Shown in pieces: positions 1-6,175 of a DNA stretch of 11,606 bases. Source of the stretch: Plastoroseomonas sp036499545 (lineage in GTDB: Bacteria; Pseudomonadota; Alphaproteobacteria; Acetobacterales; Acetobacteraceae); NCBI GenBank assembly GCA_036499545.1, contig DASYDR010000030.1, positions 1-11,606 on the forward strand. The letters are read 5' to 3'. The first letter of the stretch is position 1. Each line of letters opens with the position of its first letter. The notes under the pieces were generated by a model that saw only the letters and a list, made by a program, of their open reading frames with translations, had not been told where the DNA came from and made no database searches. Position numbers and translations under genes: made by a program.

Positions 1-416
1 GGTCCTGGCCCGGCCGGACCAGGCAGGCCGACCACGCGATCATCCTGTGGCGTCAGGAAGCGCGGCTGCAGACTGCCGACCAGCGGATCCTCGCCGGCCA
101 GCGGCAGGAGTTCGGCCACGGCTTCGTTGCCCGGCAGCCAGGCGCCCTGCAGCAGAACCAGCGCCCGACCCGTGGCCGCGACCGCCGCCAGCGCGGTGCC
201 GAGTGCGGCGCCGCCGCCGCCGGGCAGGCTGAGCACCTCCGGCCGCGAGGCGGCGGCCATGGCGCGCGGCGGCACCAGGAACAGGCGCCTGCCGGGCTGC
301 AGCAATCCGGCGCGATCGCGCAGCAGGTCGAGATACGTCTCCAGGGCGTCTGGCTTCAGCGTCTCCTCTGACAAATCCAGGAACAGGTCGAAGGCGTCGG
401 GCGGCAGCATCGTCAT
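1..416 (-). CDS. Partial protein, possibly glycosyltransferase family 2-like (C-terminal part outside window)
   Basis: The frame reads leftward from ATG at 416-414 (a second ATG lies two codons on) and stays open to the window edge, giving 138 residues with no stop. It starts 10 bases after the stop of the large upstream gene on the same strand, so the two are probably one transcript. No strong ribosome binding site is visible. Residues 84-120 (ALVLLQGAWLPGNEAVAELL, then PLVGSLQPRF) resemble the segment of family 2 glycosyltransferases where a nucleotide-sugar DxD would sit, followed by the 'dp.vG.v.PrF' pattern. However, the DxD position here reads Q-G-A, so this domain may be degenerate or the resemblance fortuitous. 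The rest is low-complexity and Ala/Leu/Gly rich. Location beside a methyltransferase-glycosyltransferase fusion supports a glycan role. That a gene is present is fairly sure; the function is tentative. Confidence 0.6.
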   Translation of the reverse strand, partial: MTMLPPDAFDLFLDLSEETLKPDALETYLDLLRDRAGLLQPGRRLFLVPPRAMAAASRPEVLSLPGGGGAALGTALAAVAATGRALVLLQGAWLPGNEAVAELLPLAGEDPLVGSLQPRFLTPQDDRVVGLPGPAGPG

Positions 417-426
417 GGGCCGTTGA

Positions 427-2976
427 CTACTCAGCTACTTGGGCCGGGGCGGCCGCCGCCGGCAGGACGGAAAGCGCCTGGCGTAGCGGGCCATAGGCGG
501 CATCGGCGGAGAGCAGCGCGGCGATCCGCGCCCGTTCGCGACGCAGGGCCTGATCGGGCGCCGCCTCCCGCAACAGGCGGATGACCGCCTCGCCGAAAGC
601 GTACCAGTCCCGTGCCAGCGTGCAGTAGCCGCGCAACTCCGGGCTGATGCCGTCCACCCCGCTCGGCCACAGCACGATCGGCTTCAGGTGCGCCAACGCC
701 TCCAGCACCTTGATCTTCAGGCCGGTGCCGGCGACGGCGGGGTTGATGACAAGCCGGGCCGCGGCATAGGCGGCCTGCAGATCGTCGACACGGCCAAGGC
801 GGCGGACCCCGTCCACCGCGCCCGGAAGCGCGTCCCCGACCGAGCCGACGACGTCGAGCCGCGCCTCGGGCATGGCGGCACGGATGCGGGGCCAGGCGAA
901 GCGCAGGAAGTCGAGCAGCCCCTTCACGTTCATCGCATTGGCCGAGGCGACCAGCAGCAGCACCGGCGCCGTGATCGACGGCAGCTCCGCCGGTATTGGC
1001 ATGTCGACACCAACGGTCAGCACCTCGACCCCCGGTGCGATGCGGCGCAGCGCCTCGCTCTCCTCAGGCTGGATGCCGAGTGCGATGTCGGCGCGGCGCA
1101 GCAACATGCCTTCCTCGGCTTCGCTCAGCGCCGTTCCGTTTCGGATTCCAAAAGACGCAACCTTGTCCGCCGCCGTCGAGAACACGTCATGCGTATCGAC
1201 GATCTTCAGCACTCCGGGGCGCAGCAGGGGCAGGCCACGCGTCATGAAGACGTAATTGGCAAGCACGGCCTGCGGTTGCAGCGCGCCATCGAGCGCCAGC
1301 AAGACCTCAAGCAGCGCATCCGGGCTGAAGACCCTCACCTGGTCGAGCAGGCGGAGCGCCCCGGTCGGCGCGGACTCATCGAGCCGCGCGGCGAAGTCGC
1401 CGCTGTGGCCCTTCAGCGCCGCCATCGCCGCTGGGGTCTGAGGGTCGGAGAACTGGTATTGCAGCCGGCCGTCGCGTCCGATCAGCACCAGATCGGCATA
1501 TTCGGAGGCCACGCGTTGCAGCGTCTCGGCCGACGGCTCCTCACCCGGCAACGGGCAATAGAGCAGTACCACCCGCCAACCCTCCTGGCGCAACCAGCTC
1601 AGCATGCGATGGATGCGGTACTCATTGCCGGCGCGCGGCGGACAGGGCGCGACGTGGCTGAGGCAGAGTATCGTGCCGCGCAAGGCTGTGCTTCCCGGCG
1701 CGGCCGGCGCGGCCGTCCGCAAGGGCTCTGGCCGGAGCTTGACCTGCACGGCGGGGCCAGCGTGCCGCGGCGGCGTGGGCTGGGTCCCGTTGTCCGCCTG
1801 CGGCGCCAGCGGCAGGCCTGTGCGGCGGGCTTGCCGATATTCACGCAGACGCCGGGGCGCCTGCCGTGTGACGATCCACCAGCCCAGCCGGGCGCAGCGA
1901 TGCAGCAGGCGATTCAGCACCGGGCGCCGGCCGAGGGCGTCGCGCAGGCGGGAGATAGCGCGCCAACTGGTTGAGTTCAGCACGAGGTCGAGGCGCGCCT
2001 GCATGGCGTCGCGGCACGCCCGCGCCTCTTCCAGGGCCTGCTCAGCTTCCAGCAAGCGGTGAGCAAGAAGCCCCTGCTGGAAGTATTTCGCCTCCTCGGC
2101 GGTGGTCAGCCGCGCCGCCAGCGCCTCCCGATCCGTGATCGCCTGCCGGCTATCCCGCTCGGCAGCGTCGCGCGCCTGCTCGGCTGCGTCGCGTGCCTGC
2201 TCGGCCTCACCCTGCATCCGGCGCGAGGTGCCGAGCAGGATATCGCGCATCAGCGGCTCGCCGAGCCTGGCGAAGGTGCCGCGCAGCAGGTTGAGCCCCT
2301 CGGGCTCGCCTGCCATGGCGAATAATGGGCGCAGCGCCTCCGGCAACTCCGGTCCGATCGCGGCGACGCCGAGGCCATGACCGTGCAGGAACTCGAAGGC
2401 TGGGTATTCGGCTGCCAGTTCAGCCCAGAAGCGCCAGACGCCGAAATCACGCTCGCGCACATTGGTGTCGTGGAACAGCAGGATGGCGCGGCGCGACAGC
2501 TTCGGCTTCCAGGTCAGGAAGTCGTGCTTGACCGCTTCGTAGCTGTGCAGCCCATCGATATGCAGCAGGTCGATCGAGCCTGGGTCGAAATGCGCCACCG
2601 CCTCATCGAAACGCGCGCGCACCAAACGCGAGAAATCCGCATAGCGGGGGTCGTGCCAGCGCGAGAGATCCTCATGGACGTCTTCGCCATAGAAGCCCGC
2701 GTGCGGGTCGCCTTCCCAGCTGTCGACGCCGAAGCACTGGGTGCGCAGGTCGAGCCGGCGCACCGCCTGACAGAAGGCAATATAGGAATTGCCGGAATGG
2801 ACGCCGAGCTCCACCAGGCGCCGTGGTTGCAGGCGTTGCATGAGCCAGAAAGCGAAGGGGATGTGGGCGGCCCAGGAATTGGGCGAGACCAGGCGTTCCG
2901 GGTACCACAGACAAGGCTGCAGATCGGGCGCCGTCATCCATTCCAGGCCCGATATGCGCGCGGCCGCATCATCCAT
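427..2976 (-). CDS. Bifunctional class I methyltransferase - coiled coil - GT4-like glycosyltransferase (849 aa)
   Basis: Probably modifies and extends a cell-surface glycan in the cytoplasm: one end would transfer methyl groups from SAM, the other a sugar from a nucleotide-sugar donor. Residues ~35-210 form a Rossmann methyltransferase: SAM motif VELGVHSGNS (55-64), an acidic residue after the next strand (FGVDSWEGD, D85), and the HIDGLHSYEAVKHDF block (139-153) typical of the Methyltransf_24/cephalosporin-hydroxylase-like group. Residues ~252-335 are charged heptads expected to form a coiled coil, ending in STSWRAISRLR (335-345), a motif often seen in linkers of large glycosyltransferases. 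Residues ~434-830 match a GT-B/GT4 glycosyltransferase: GTILCLSHVAPCPPRAGNEYR near the start of the acceptor half, DTHDVFS (594-600), and TGLKIKVLEALAHLKPIV (751-768), the donor-binding motif. ATG at 2976 has GGAAG 7 bases upstream. No internal frameshift is seen. The donor, acceptor and methyl target are unknown. Confidence 0.88.
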   Translation of the reverse strand: MDDAAARISGLEWMTAPDLQPCLWYPERLVSPNSWAAHIPFAFWLMQRLQPRRLVELGVHSGNSYIAFCQAVRRLDLRTQCFGVDSWEGDPHAGFYGEDVHEDLSRWHDPRYADFSRLVRARFDEAVAHFDPGSIDLLHIDGLHSYEAVKHDFLTWKPKLSRRAILLFHDTNVRERDFGVWRFWAELAAEYPAFEFLHGHGLGVAAIGPELPEALRPLFAMAGEPEGLNLLRGTFARLGEPLMRDILLGTSRRMQGEAEQARDAAEQARDAAERDSRQAITDREALAARLTTAEEAKYFQQGLLAHRLLEAEQALEEARACRDAMQARLDLVLNSTSWRAISRLRDALGRRPVLNRLLHRCARLGWWIVTRQAPRRLREYRQARRTGLPLAPQADNGTQPTPPRHAGPAVQVKLRPEPLRTAAPAAPGSTALRGTILCLSHVAPCPPRAGNEYRIHRMLSWLRQEGWRVVLLYCPLPGEEPSAETLQRVASEYADLVLIGRDGRLQYQFSDPQTPAAMAALKGHSGDFAARLDESAPTGALRLLDQVRVFSPDALLEVLLALDGALQPQAVLANYVFMTRGLPLLRPGVLKIVDTHDVFSTAADKVASFGIRNGTALSEAEEGMLLRRADIALGIQPEESEALRRIAPGVEVLTVGVDMPIPAELPSITAPVLLLVASANAMNVKGLLDFLRFAWPRIRAAMPEARLDVVGSVGDALPGAVDGVRRLGRVDDLQAAYAAARLVINPAVAGTGLKIKVLEALAHLKPIVLWPSGVDGISPELRGYCTLARDWYAFGEAVIRLLREAAPDQALRRERARIAALLSADAAYGPLRQALSVLPAAAAPAQVAE
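2161..2202 (-). repeat. Two tandem 21-bp units encoding coiled-coil heptads
   Basis: Two adjacent 21-base units (2161-2181 and 2182-2202) match at 19 of 21 positions. Read on the minus strand each encodes the heptad EQARDAA (residues 259-272 of the fusion protein). This is a recent in-frame heptad duplication in the linker and would lengthen the coiled coil without shifting frame. Confidence 0.7.
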
Positions 2977-3265
2977 AATTCTGCTTCCGATCTATATCAC
3001 TGGCCGGGACCGCGATCATTACAGGGCATCAGCCCTGCGGGCTGTGCCATCACGGTAACAGTTGTTGGTGATGGGGGCGAGTATCGCGGCCGGGAAGCGT
3101 CTTCGGTCGGCGGCCAATCGCACGCGGCGAACTCGGCCAAGCTCCGCGACGGCACAGCGGCCAGAGATGGCCGATAGCGACCTTGATGATGTCCCGAAAG
3201 GGAGTGATTCAGGATGCGCGCCGAGCGTGATGCCTTGCCTTCGAGCCAGGCGCTCGGAAACAAAA
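2977..3265. other. Intergenic gap between tRNA-Glu and the methyltransferase-glycosyltransferase gene
   Basis: No convincing gene lies in these 289 bases. The only visible structure is a pair of mutually exclusive hairpins about 45-70 bases upstream of the minus-strand start: CAGGGC (3022-3027) can pair with GCCCTG (3032-3037) around a 4-base loop, or CAGCCC (3030-3035) with GGGCTG (3039-3044). A short hairpin CGAGC/GCTCG (3242-3256) follows the tRNA, after a T-rich stretch next to the CCA end; it might help end the tRNA transcript. I see no promoter with good -35 and -10 boxes for the minus-strand gene. Confidence 0.45.
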
Positions 3266-3341
3266 TGGCGTCCCCTAGGGGATTCGAACCCCTGTTACCG
3301 CCGTGAGAGGGCGGTGTCCTAGGCCTCTAGACGAAGGGGAC
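3266..3341 (-). tRNA. tRNA-Glu (anticodon CTC), CCA encoded
   Basis: The minus strand folds into a complete 76-base cloverleaf. The acceptor stem GTCCCCT pairs with AGGGGAC, followed by discriminator G and an encoded CCA (complement at 3266-3268). The T arm is AGGGG-TTCGAAT-CCCCT. The anticodon stem CCGCC/GGCGG holds loop CTCTCAC, so the anticodon is CTC, reading glutamate codon GAG. The D arm contains the usual AGAGGCCTAGG stretch. GAG is a heavily used codon in this GC-rich genome. The 3' end faces the glycosylation genes. All stems are fully paired, so the gene looks functional. Confidence 0.97.
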
Positions 3342-3358
3342 CCAGACGCGAGGCGCGC

Positions 3359-3387
3359 CTTCTAGCCCCCCGCCGCCGGACACGCAA
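3359..3387 (-). promoter_or_regulatory. Likely sigma-70 promoter of tRNA-Glu
   Basis: On the minus strand, TTGCGT (3387-3382) and TAGAAG (3364-3359) are spaced by 17 bases and lie 17 bases before the mature tRNA 5' end, so transcription would start about 10 bases upstream of it. The stretch just after the -10 box is very GC-rich (GCGCGCC), the usual discriminator of stable-RNA promoters under stringent control. Each box matches the consensus only in part. Confidence 0.5.
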
Positions 3388-3428
3388 CCACCCTTCCGCC
3401 AGTTTCTTCCCAATCCGGCGAAATATCC

Positions 3429-3704
3429 TCATTCGCCCAGCCGGATCTCCCGCGTGACGGTGCCGCGGCGCGGATCCAGCAGCAGCACGCGGTCCCCCTC
3501 CGGACGCCGCACCCAGATCGCGACCACGCCGTCGCCGGCGCTGACGCCCTGGATCGCGGTGCCCTCGGGCTGGTGCAGCGCCACGCCGCCGCCGGCCGTG
3601 GCACCGCCCCCGCCGAGCTTCTGGACGAGCGCGATCGCAAGCCCCACGGTGCCCACGACAATGAGCACCCCCATCACCCCGACAAGAATCTTGAGCCCAC
3701 GCAC
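3429..3704 (-). CDS. Small single-pass membrane protein (DUF6476-like)
   Basis: The product is 91 aa. Residues ~5-28 (LKILVGVMGVLIVVGTVGLA and on) are one hydrophobic helix at the N-terminus, a signal anchor. A Gly-rich spacer and a ~55-residue soluble tail follow (IWVRRPEGDRVLLLDPRRG near the end), resembling a small beta domain that alternates hydrophobic strands with 'DPRtG'-type turns. Small proteins of this build, annotated as DUF6476, are known in alphaproteobacteria with no assigned function; I recognise the type from memory. I chose GTG at 3704, which has GGGGG 8 bases upstream and gives the usual 'M-R-x-L-K' start. GTG at 3713 would add three residues. The start overlaps the 5' end of the divergent pseudouridine synthase gene. 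Confidence 0.7.
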   Translation of the reverse strand: MRGLKILVGVMGVLIVVGTVGLAIALVQKLGGGGATAGGGVALHQPEGTAIQGVSAGDGVVAIWVRRPEGDRVLLLDPRRGTVTREIRLGE

Positions 3705-4698
3705 CGACGACACCCCCAGCCTGTTCGAAATCCACGCGAGCCCCGCCGATGCCGGCAACCGTGCCGACCGGTTCCTCGCCGCGGCGATAGGCTCGCTGTC
3801 GCGTTCCCGCGTCAAGGCGCTGATGGAAGCCGGGCACGCCACCCGCGATGGCGCGGTGCTGACCGATCCTTCGGAAGCGATCCGCGCCGGCGCCCTCTAT
3901 GCGCTGCGGGTGCCGCCGCCGGAGCCCGCGACGCCGATCGCCCAGGACATCCCGCTGACCATCCTGCACGAGGATGCCGACATCATCGTGCTCGACAAGC
4001 CGGCCGGCCTCGTCGTCCACCCGGCCCCCGGCAATCTCGACGGCACCCTGGTCAACGCGCTGCTGGCGCATGCCGGCGACGACCTGCCGGGAATCGGCGG
4101 CGAGAAGCGGCCCGGCATCGTGCATCGGCTGGACAAGGACACCTCCGGCGTCATGGTCGTCGCCAAGACCGAACGCGCCCACCATGCCCTGTCAGAAGCC
4201 TTCGCGACCCGCGACCTGGACCGCAGCTACATCGCGCTGTGCTGGGGCCTGCCGCAGCCGCTGGAAGGGGAGGTCGAGGCCGCGATCGGCCGTCACCCGG
4301 TCGACCGCAAGCGCATGGCCGTGCTGACCGGTCGCGATGCCGTGACCCGGGGCAAGACCGCGCTCACCCGCTATGCCGTCACACGCGGTTACGGCACCGC
4401 CTGCGCCCTGGTCCGCTGCAAGCTGATGACGGGGCGGACGCACCAGATCCGCGTCCAGCTGGCCCATATCGGCAATCCTCTGGTGGGCGACCCGGTCTAT
4501 CTGCGCCGCATTCCGGCCGCTGCCCGCACCCTGGCGGAGCCCGTGCGCCAGGCACTTCTGGCCTTTCCGCGCCAGGCGCTGCACGCCGCCAGCCTGGGCT
4601 TCCGTCACCCGGTCACCGGGCAGCAGCTGCACTTCGAAACGCCGCTGCCCGCCGACATGCAGGCGCTGGTCGAATTGCTGGATGGTAACGGGCGGTAA
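3661..4698 (+). CDS. rluD: RluA-family 23S rRNA pseudouridine synthase (RluD-like)
   Basis: Isomerises uridines in large-subunit rRNA to pseudouridine, in E. coli the helix 69 positions 1911/1915/1917. The protein is 345 aa, normal for RluD. An N-terminal S4 RNA-binding domain (~32-90, RADRFLAAAIGSLSRSRVK and on) precedes the catalytic domain. Motif I is HRLDKDTSG with catalytic Asp at residue 158. IVLDKPAGLVVHPAPG precedes it, and LMTGRTHQIRVQLAHIGNPLVGD near the end contains the conserved Arg-Thr-His-Gln-Ile-Arg core. ATG at 3661 is the only ATG that keeps the whole S4 domain, but it has no clear ribosome binding site and lies 44 bases inside the divergent gene. TTG at 3691 is an alternative (335 aa). 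The stop overlaps the first bases of an intrinsic terminator. RluA versus RluD subclass and exact target are not certain; the length and S4 domain favour RluD. Confidence 0.92.
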   Translation: MSTPITPTRILSPRTDDTPSLFEIHASPADAGNRADRFLAAAIGSLSRSRVKALMEAGHATRDGAVLTDPSEAIRAGALYALRVPPPEPATPIAQDIPLTILHEDADIIVLDKPAGLVVHPAPGNLDGTLVNALLAHAGDDLPGIGGEKRPGIVHRLDKDTSGVMVVAKTERAHHALSEAFATRDLDRSYIALCWGLPQPLEGEVEAAIGRHPVDRKRMAVLTGRDAVTRGKTALTRYAVTRGYGTACALVRCKLMTGRTHQIRVQLAHIGNPLVGDPVYLRRIPAAARTLAEPVRQALLAFPRQALHAASLGFRHPVTGQQLHFETPLPADMQALVELLDGNGR

Positions 4699-4722
4699 CC
4701 CGACTGTTGCGGTCGGGTTTTT
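4697..4722 (+). terminator. Intrinsic terminator after the rluD-like gene
   Basis: AACCCGAC (4697-4704) pairs perfectly with GTCGGGTT (4712-4719) around a 7-base loop, and the T run continues to 4722. The stem begins within the rluD stop codon. It separates rluD from rpoH transcription. Confidence 0.92.
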
Positions 4723-4723
4723 C

Positions 4724-4752
4724 TTGCCCGAATCCGGCCGCGGCGCTATAAC
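4724..4752 (+). promoter_or_regulatory. Candidate rpoH promoter
   Basis: TTGCCC (4724-4729), 17 bases, then TATAAC (4747-4752): a near-consensus housekeeping promoter directly downstream of the rluD terminator. It also resembles an alphaproteobacterial heat-shock promoter (CTTG at 4723-4726 and CTATAAC), although the spacing is 1-2 bases longer than I recall for that consensus. Self-activation of rpoH is therefore possible but unproven. The start point would be near 4759. Confidence 0.65.
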
Positions 4753-4758
4753 CCTTCT

Positions 4759-5037
4759 GCCGAGGCAGCCCAGGCGCCGCTTCGATGCCGTGAGTGACCG
4801 CCTTGACTGGGCGTCCGATGATCGAGGGGCCGCCAAGCCCGCAGGTCTGAATCGGCCGCCCGATCGACAAGGTCAGGGTGCAACGGCTGGGCCTGGGACG
4901 CGTTCGGTCAGGCAGGGCGTAACCTCTGAGGGAGGTCCGCCGAACCTGAGATCGAGGCTTGCCGGAGCATCCTCCGGTCAACCATTCCGCCGATCGGGCC
5001 CCGCCATCACGGGGAAGCCCCTCGGTTCAGGAGGCAG
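4759..5037 (+). promoter_or_regulatory. Long structured 5' leader of rpoH
   Basis: About 280 bases between the predicted start point and the rpoH ATG contain no convincing gene. The distal end can fold: CCGGAG (4962-4967) pairs with CTCCGG (4972-4977). CCCCG (4999-5003) pairs with CGGGG (5010-5014), extendable outward to about 4991-5024. The Shine-Dalgarno AGGAGG lies at 5029-5034. CCTCC at 4971-4975, inside the first hairpin, is complementary to GGAGG at 5030-5034, and GAACC (4942-4946) to GGTTC (5024-5028), so an alternative fold could hide the ribosome binding site. Translational control of rpoH by leader structure is established in E. coli; here it is inference. Confidence 0.4.
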
Positions 5038-5931
5038 ATGAGTATCATGGCTTCCATTTCAATGAGTGCGATGGCCCCCGAGGGCAATCTTTCGCGTTAT
5101 CTGCAGGATATCCGCAAGTTCCCGATGCTCTCCCCGGAGGAGGAGCTGTCGCTCGCCAAGCGCTGGAAGGACAAGGGGGACAGCGACGCGGCGCATAAGC
5201 TCGTCACCTCCCACCTCCGGCTCGTCGCCAAGATCGCCATGGGTTACCGCGGCTACGGCCTGCCGGTCGGTGAGCTGATCAGCGAAGGCAATGTCGGCAT
5301 GATGCAGGCGGTCCGGCGCTTCGACCCGGAACGCGGCTTCCGCTTGGCGACCTACGCCATGTGGTGGATCCGCGCCGCCATCCAGGAATACATCCTGCAC
5401 AGCTGGTCGCTCGTGAAGATGGGCACCACCGCCGCGCAGAAGAAGCTGTTCTTCAACCTGCGGCGCCTGAAGGGCCAGATGGCCGCGCTGGAGGAAGGCG
5501 ACCTGAAGCCGGAACACGTCAGCAAGATCGCCACGACGCTGCAGGTGCCGGAACAGGATGTGGTGTCGATGAACCGGCGCCTTGCTTCCTCCGACCAGTC
5601 GCTGAACGCGCCGGTGCGCGCCGACAGCGAGGGCGAGTGGCAGGATTGGCTGGTCGACGACAGCGAGAGCCAGGAAGAGGAGCTGGCGGAACGGCAGGAC
5701 ATGTCGAACCGCCGCGAGCTGCTCGGCGAAGCACTGAAGACGCTGAACGAGCGGGAGCGCCACATCCTGATCGAGCGCCGCCTGAAGGAAGAGCCGACGA
5801 CGCTCGAGGAACTCTCGCAGCAGTACAACATCAGCCGCGAGCGGGTGCGCCAGATCGAGGTTCGCGCCTTCGAGAAGCTGCAGAAGAGCATGAAGCAGCA
5901 GATCGTGGAGAAGCGCCTCGAACTGGCCTGA
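5038..5931 (+). CDS. rpoH: RNA polymerase heat-shock sigma factor RpoH (sigma-32)
   Basis: Directs core RNA polymerase to heat-shock promoters (chaperones, proteases). The product is 297 aa, the usual length. Region 1.2/2.1 is at ~17-75 (NLSRYLQDIRKFPMLSPEEE). Region 2.2-2.4, with GYGLPVGELISEGNVGMMQA and FRLATYAMWWIRAAIQEYIL, is at ~73-120. The RpoH box QKKLFFNLRR lies at 134-143 and distinguishes RpoH from RpoD and RpoS. Region 4.2, LNERERHILIERRL then YNISRERVRQIEVRAFEKLQ, is the helix-turn-helix for the -35 box. Two ATGs compete: 5038 is only 3 bases after AGGAGG (5029-5034), while 5047 is 12 bases after it; I took the upstream one. Alphaproteobacteria often carry two rpoH paralogues, and this window cannot say whether this is RpoH1 or RpoH2. 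It has its own promoter and is followed by palindromes and a strong hairpin. Confidence 0.97.
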   Translation: MSIMASISMSAMAPEGNLSRYLQDIRKFPMLSPEEELSLAKRWKDKGDSDAAHKLVTSHLRLVAKIAMGYRGYGLPVGELISEGNVGMMQAVRRFDPERGFRLATYAMWWIRAAIQEYILHSWSLVKMGTTAAQKKLFFNLRRLKGQMAALEEGDLKPEHVSKIATTLQVPEQDVVSMNRRLASSDQSLNAPVRADSEGEWQDWLVDDSESQEEELAERQDMSNRRELLGEALKTLNERERHILIERRLKEEPTTLEELSQQYNISRERVRQIEVRAFEKLQKSMKQQIVEKRLELA

Positions 5932-5939
5932 TCCGGTTA

Positions 5940-5977
5940 GAGCAGGATGCGTTCGCAAGCGCTCACGCATCCTGCTC
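5940..5977. repeat. Perfect 13-bp inverted repeat just after rpoH
   Basis: GAGCAGGATGCGT (5940-5952) is the exact reverse complement of ACGCATCCTGCTC (5965-5977), with a 12-base loop. It begins 9 bases after the rpoH stop and has no T tract, so it is a poor intrinsic terminator but could protect the mRNA 3' end. It sits next to a second palindrome and looks like half of a composite intergenic repeat. Confidence 0.8.
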
Positions 5978-5994
5978 CAGAGCTTTGTTTGGTC

Positions 5995-6038
5995 GCGTGA
6001 TTCACGGTTTTCGGTGAGTCCACCTCAACCGATCACGC
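5995..6038. repeat. Second palindromic module, likely dispersed intergenic repeat
   Basis: GCGTGAT (5995-6001) pairs with ATCACGC (6032-6038). Inside, TCAC (6002-6005) pairs with GTGA (6014-6017) around GGTTTTCG. The plan of an outer 'gcgtgat' arm around a central CGGTTTTCGG-like core resembles the short palindromic repeats scattered between genes in many Rhizobiales genomes (from memory: arms like GAGCATGATC around CCGGTTTTCGG). Whether this is a family member needs a genome count. Confidence 0.55.
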
Positions 6039-6054
6039 TCCAGGCGAAGGGTTC

Positions 6055-6090
6055 GGGAAGGGCGCGGGGCGCAGGCTCCGCGCCCTTTCC
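6055..6090 (+). terminator. GC-rich hairpin, probable rpoH transcript end
   Basis: GGGAAGGGCGCGG (6055-6067) pairs with CCGCGCCCTTTCC (6078-6090) with a single G-T pair. The next inner bases can extend the stem (6068-6069 with 6076-6077). Only a broken T stretch (TTTCCGTTT) is present, so termination may be partial or Rho-assisted. No other terminator separates rpoH from the regulator downstream. Confidence 0.6.
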
Positions 6091-6135
6091 GTTTGCCCGG
6101 CGGCGCGCAGCCCGGCTGCCGCCCGACTCGTCATA

Positions 6136-6169
6136 TTCGATTGTCGAAAATCGACAATCGAACTATGCT
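6136..6169 (+). promoter_or_regulatory. Promoter with 12-bp perfect palindromic operator for the first GntR gene
   Basis: TTCGATTGTCGA (6136-6147) and its exact reverse complement TCGACAATCGAA (6151-6162) flank an AAA centre. Within it lies a -35 box TTGTCG (6141-6146), followed after 17 bases by -10 box TATGCT (6164-6169). Transcription would begin about 6176, which is the A of the ATG. A regulator bound to the palindrome would cover the -35 box and spacer, so this is a repressor site, most simply for the adjacent GntR protein. Confidence 0.75.
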
Positions 6170-6175
6170 GGCGAC

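Noticed and set aside
688..1974. A 428-codon plus-strand open frame over the glycosyltransferase half
   Set aside because: No recognisable motif, biased composition, and opposite to a convincing GT4-like domain.
2997..3263. An 88-codon minus-strand frame in the gap between tRNA-Glu and the fusion gene
   Set aside because: No good ribosome binding site, no motif, and composition unlike the neighbouring genes.
3319..4185. A 288-codon minus-strand open frame running through tRNA-Glu and rluD
   Set aside because: It runs through a tRNA and is antisense to the pseudouridine synthase; its product is low complexity.
4682..5041. A 119-codon plus-strand frame spanning the rpoH leader
   Set aside because: It begins inside rluD, passes through the terminator and promoter, and looks like non-coding leader in composition.
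6014..6175. N-terminal extension of regulator 1 from GTG 6014
   Set aside because: It would run through the palindromic repeat, the GC-rich hairpin and the promoter/operator, and adds non-conserved low-complexity sequence.
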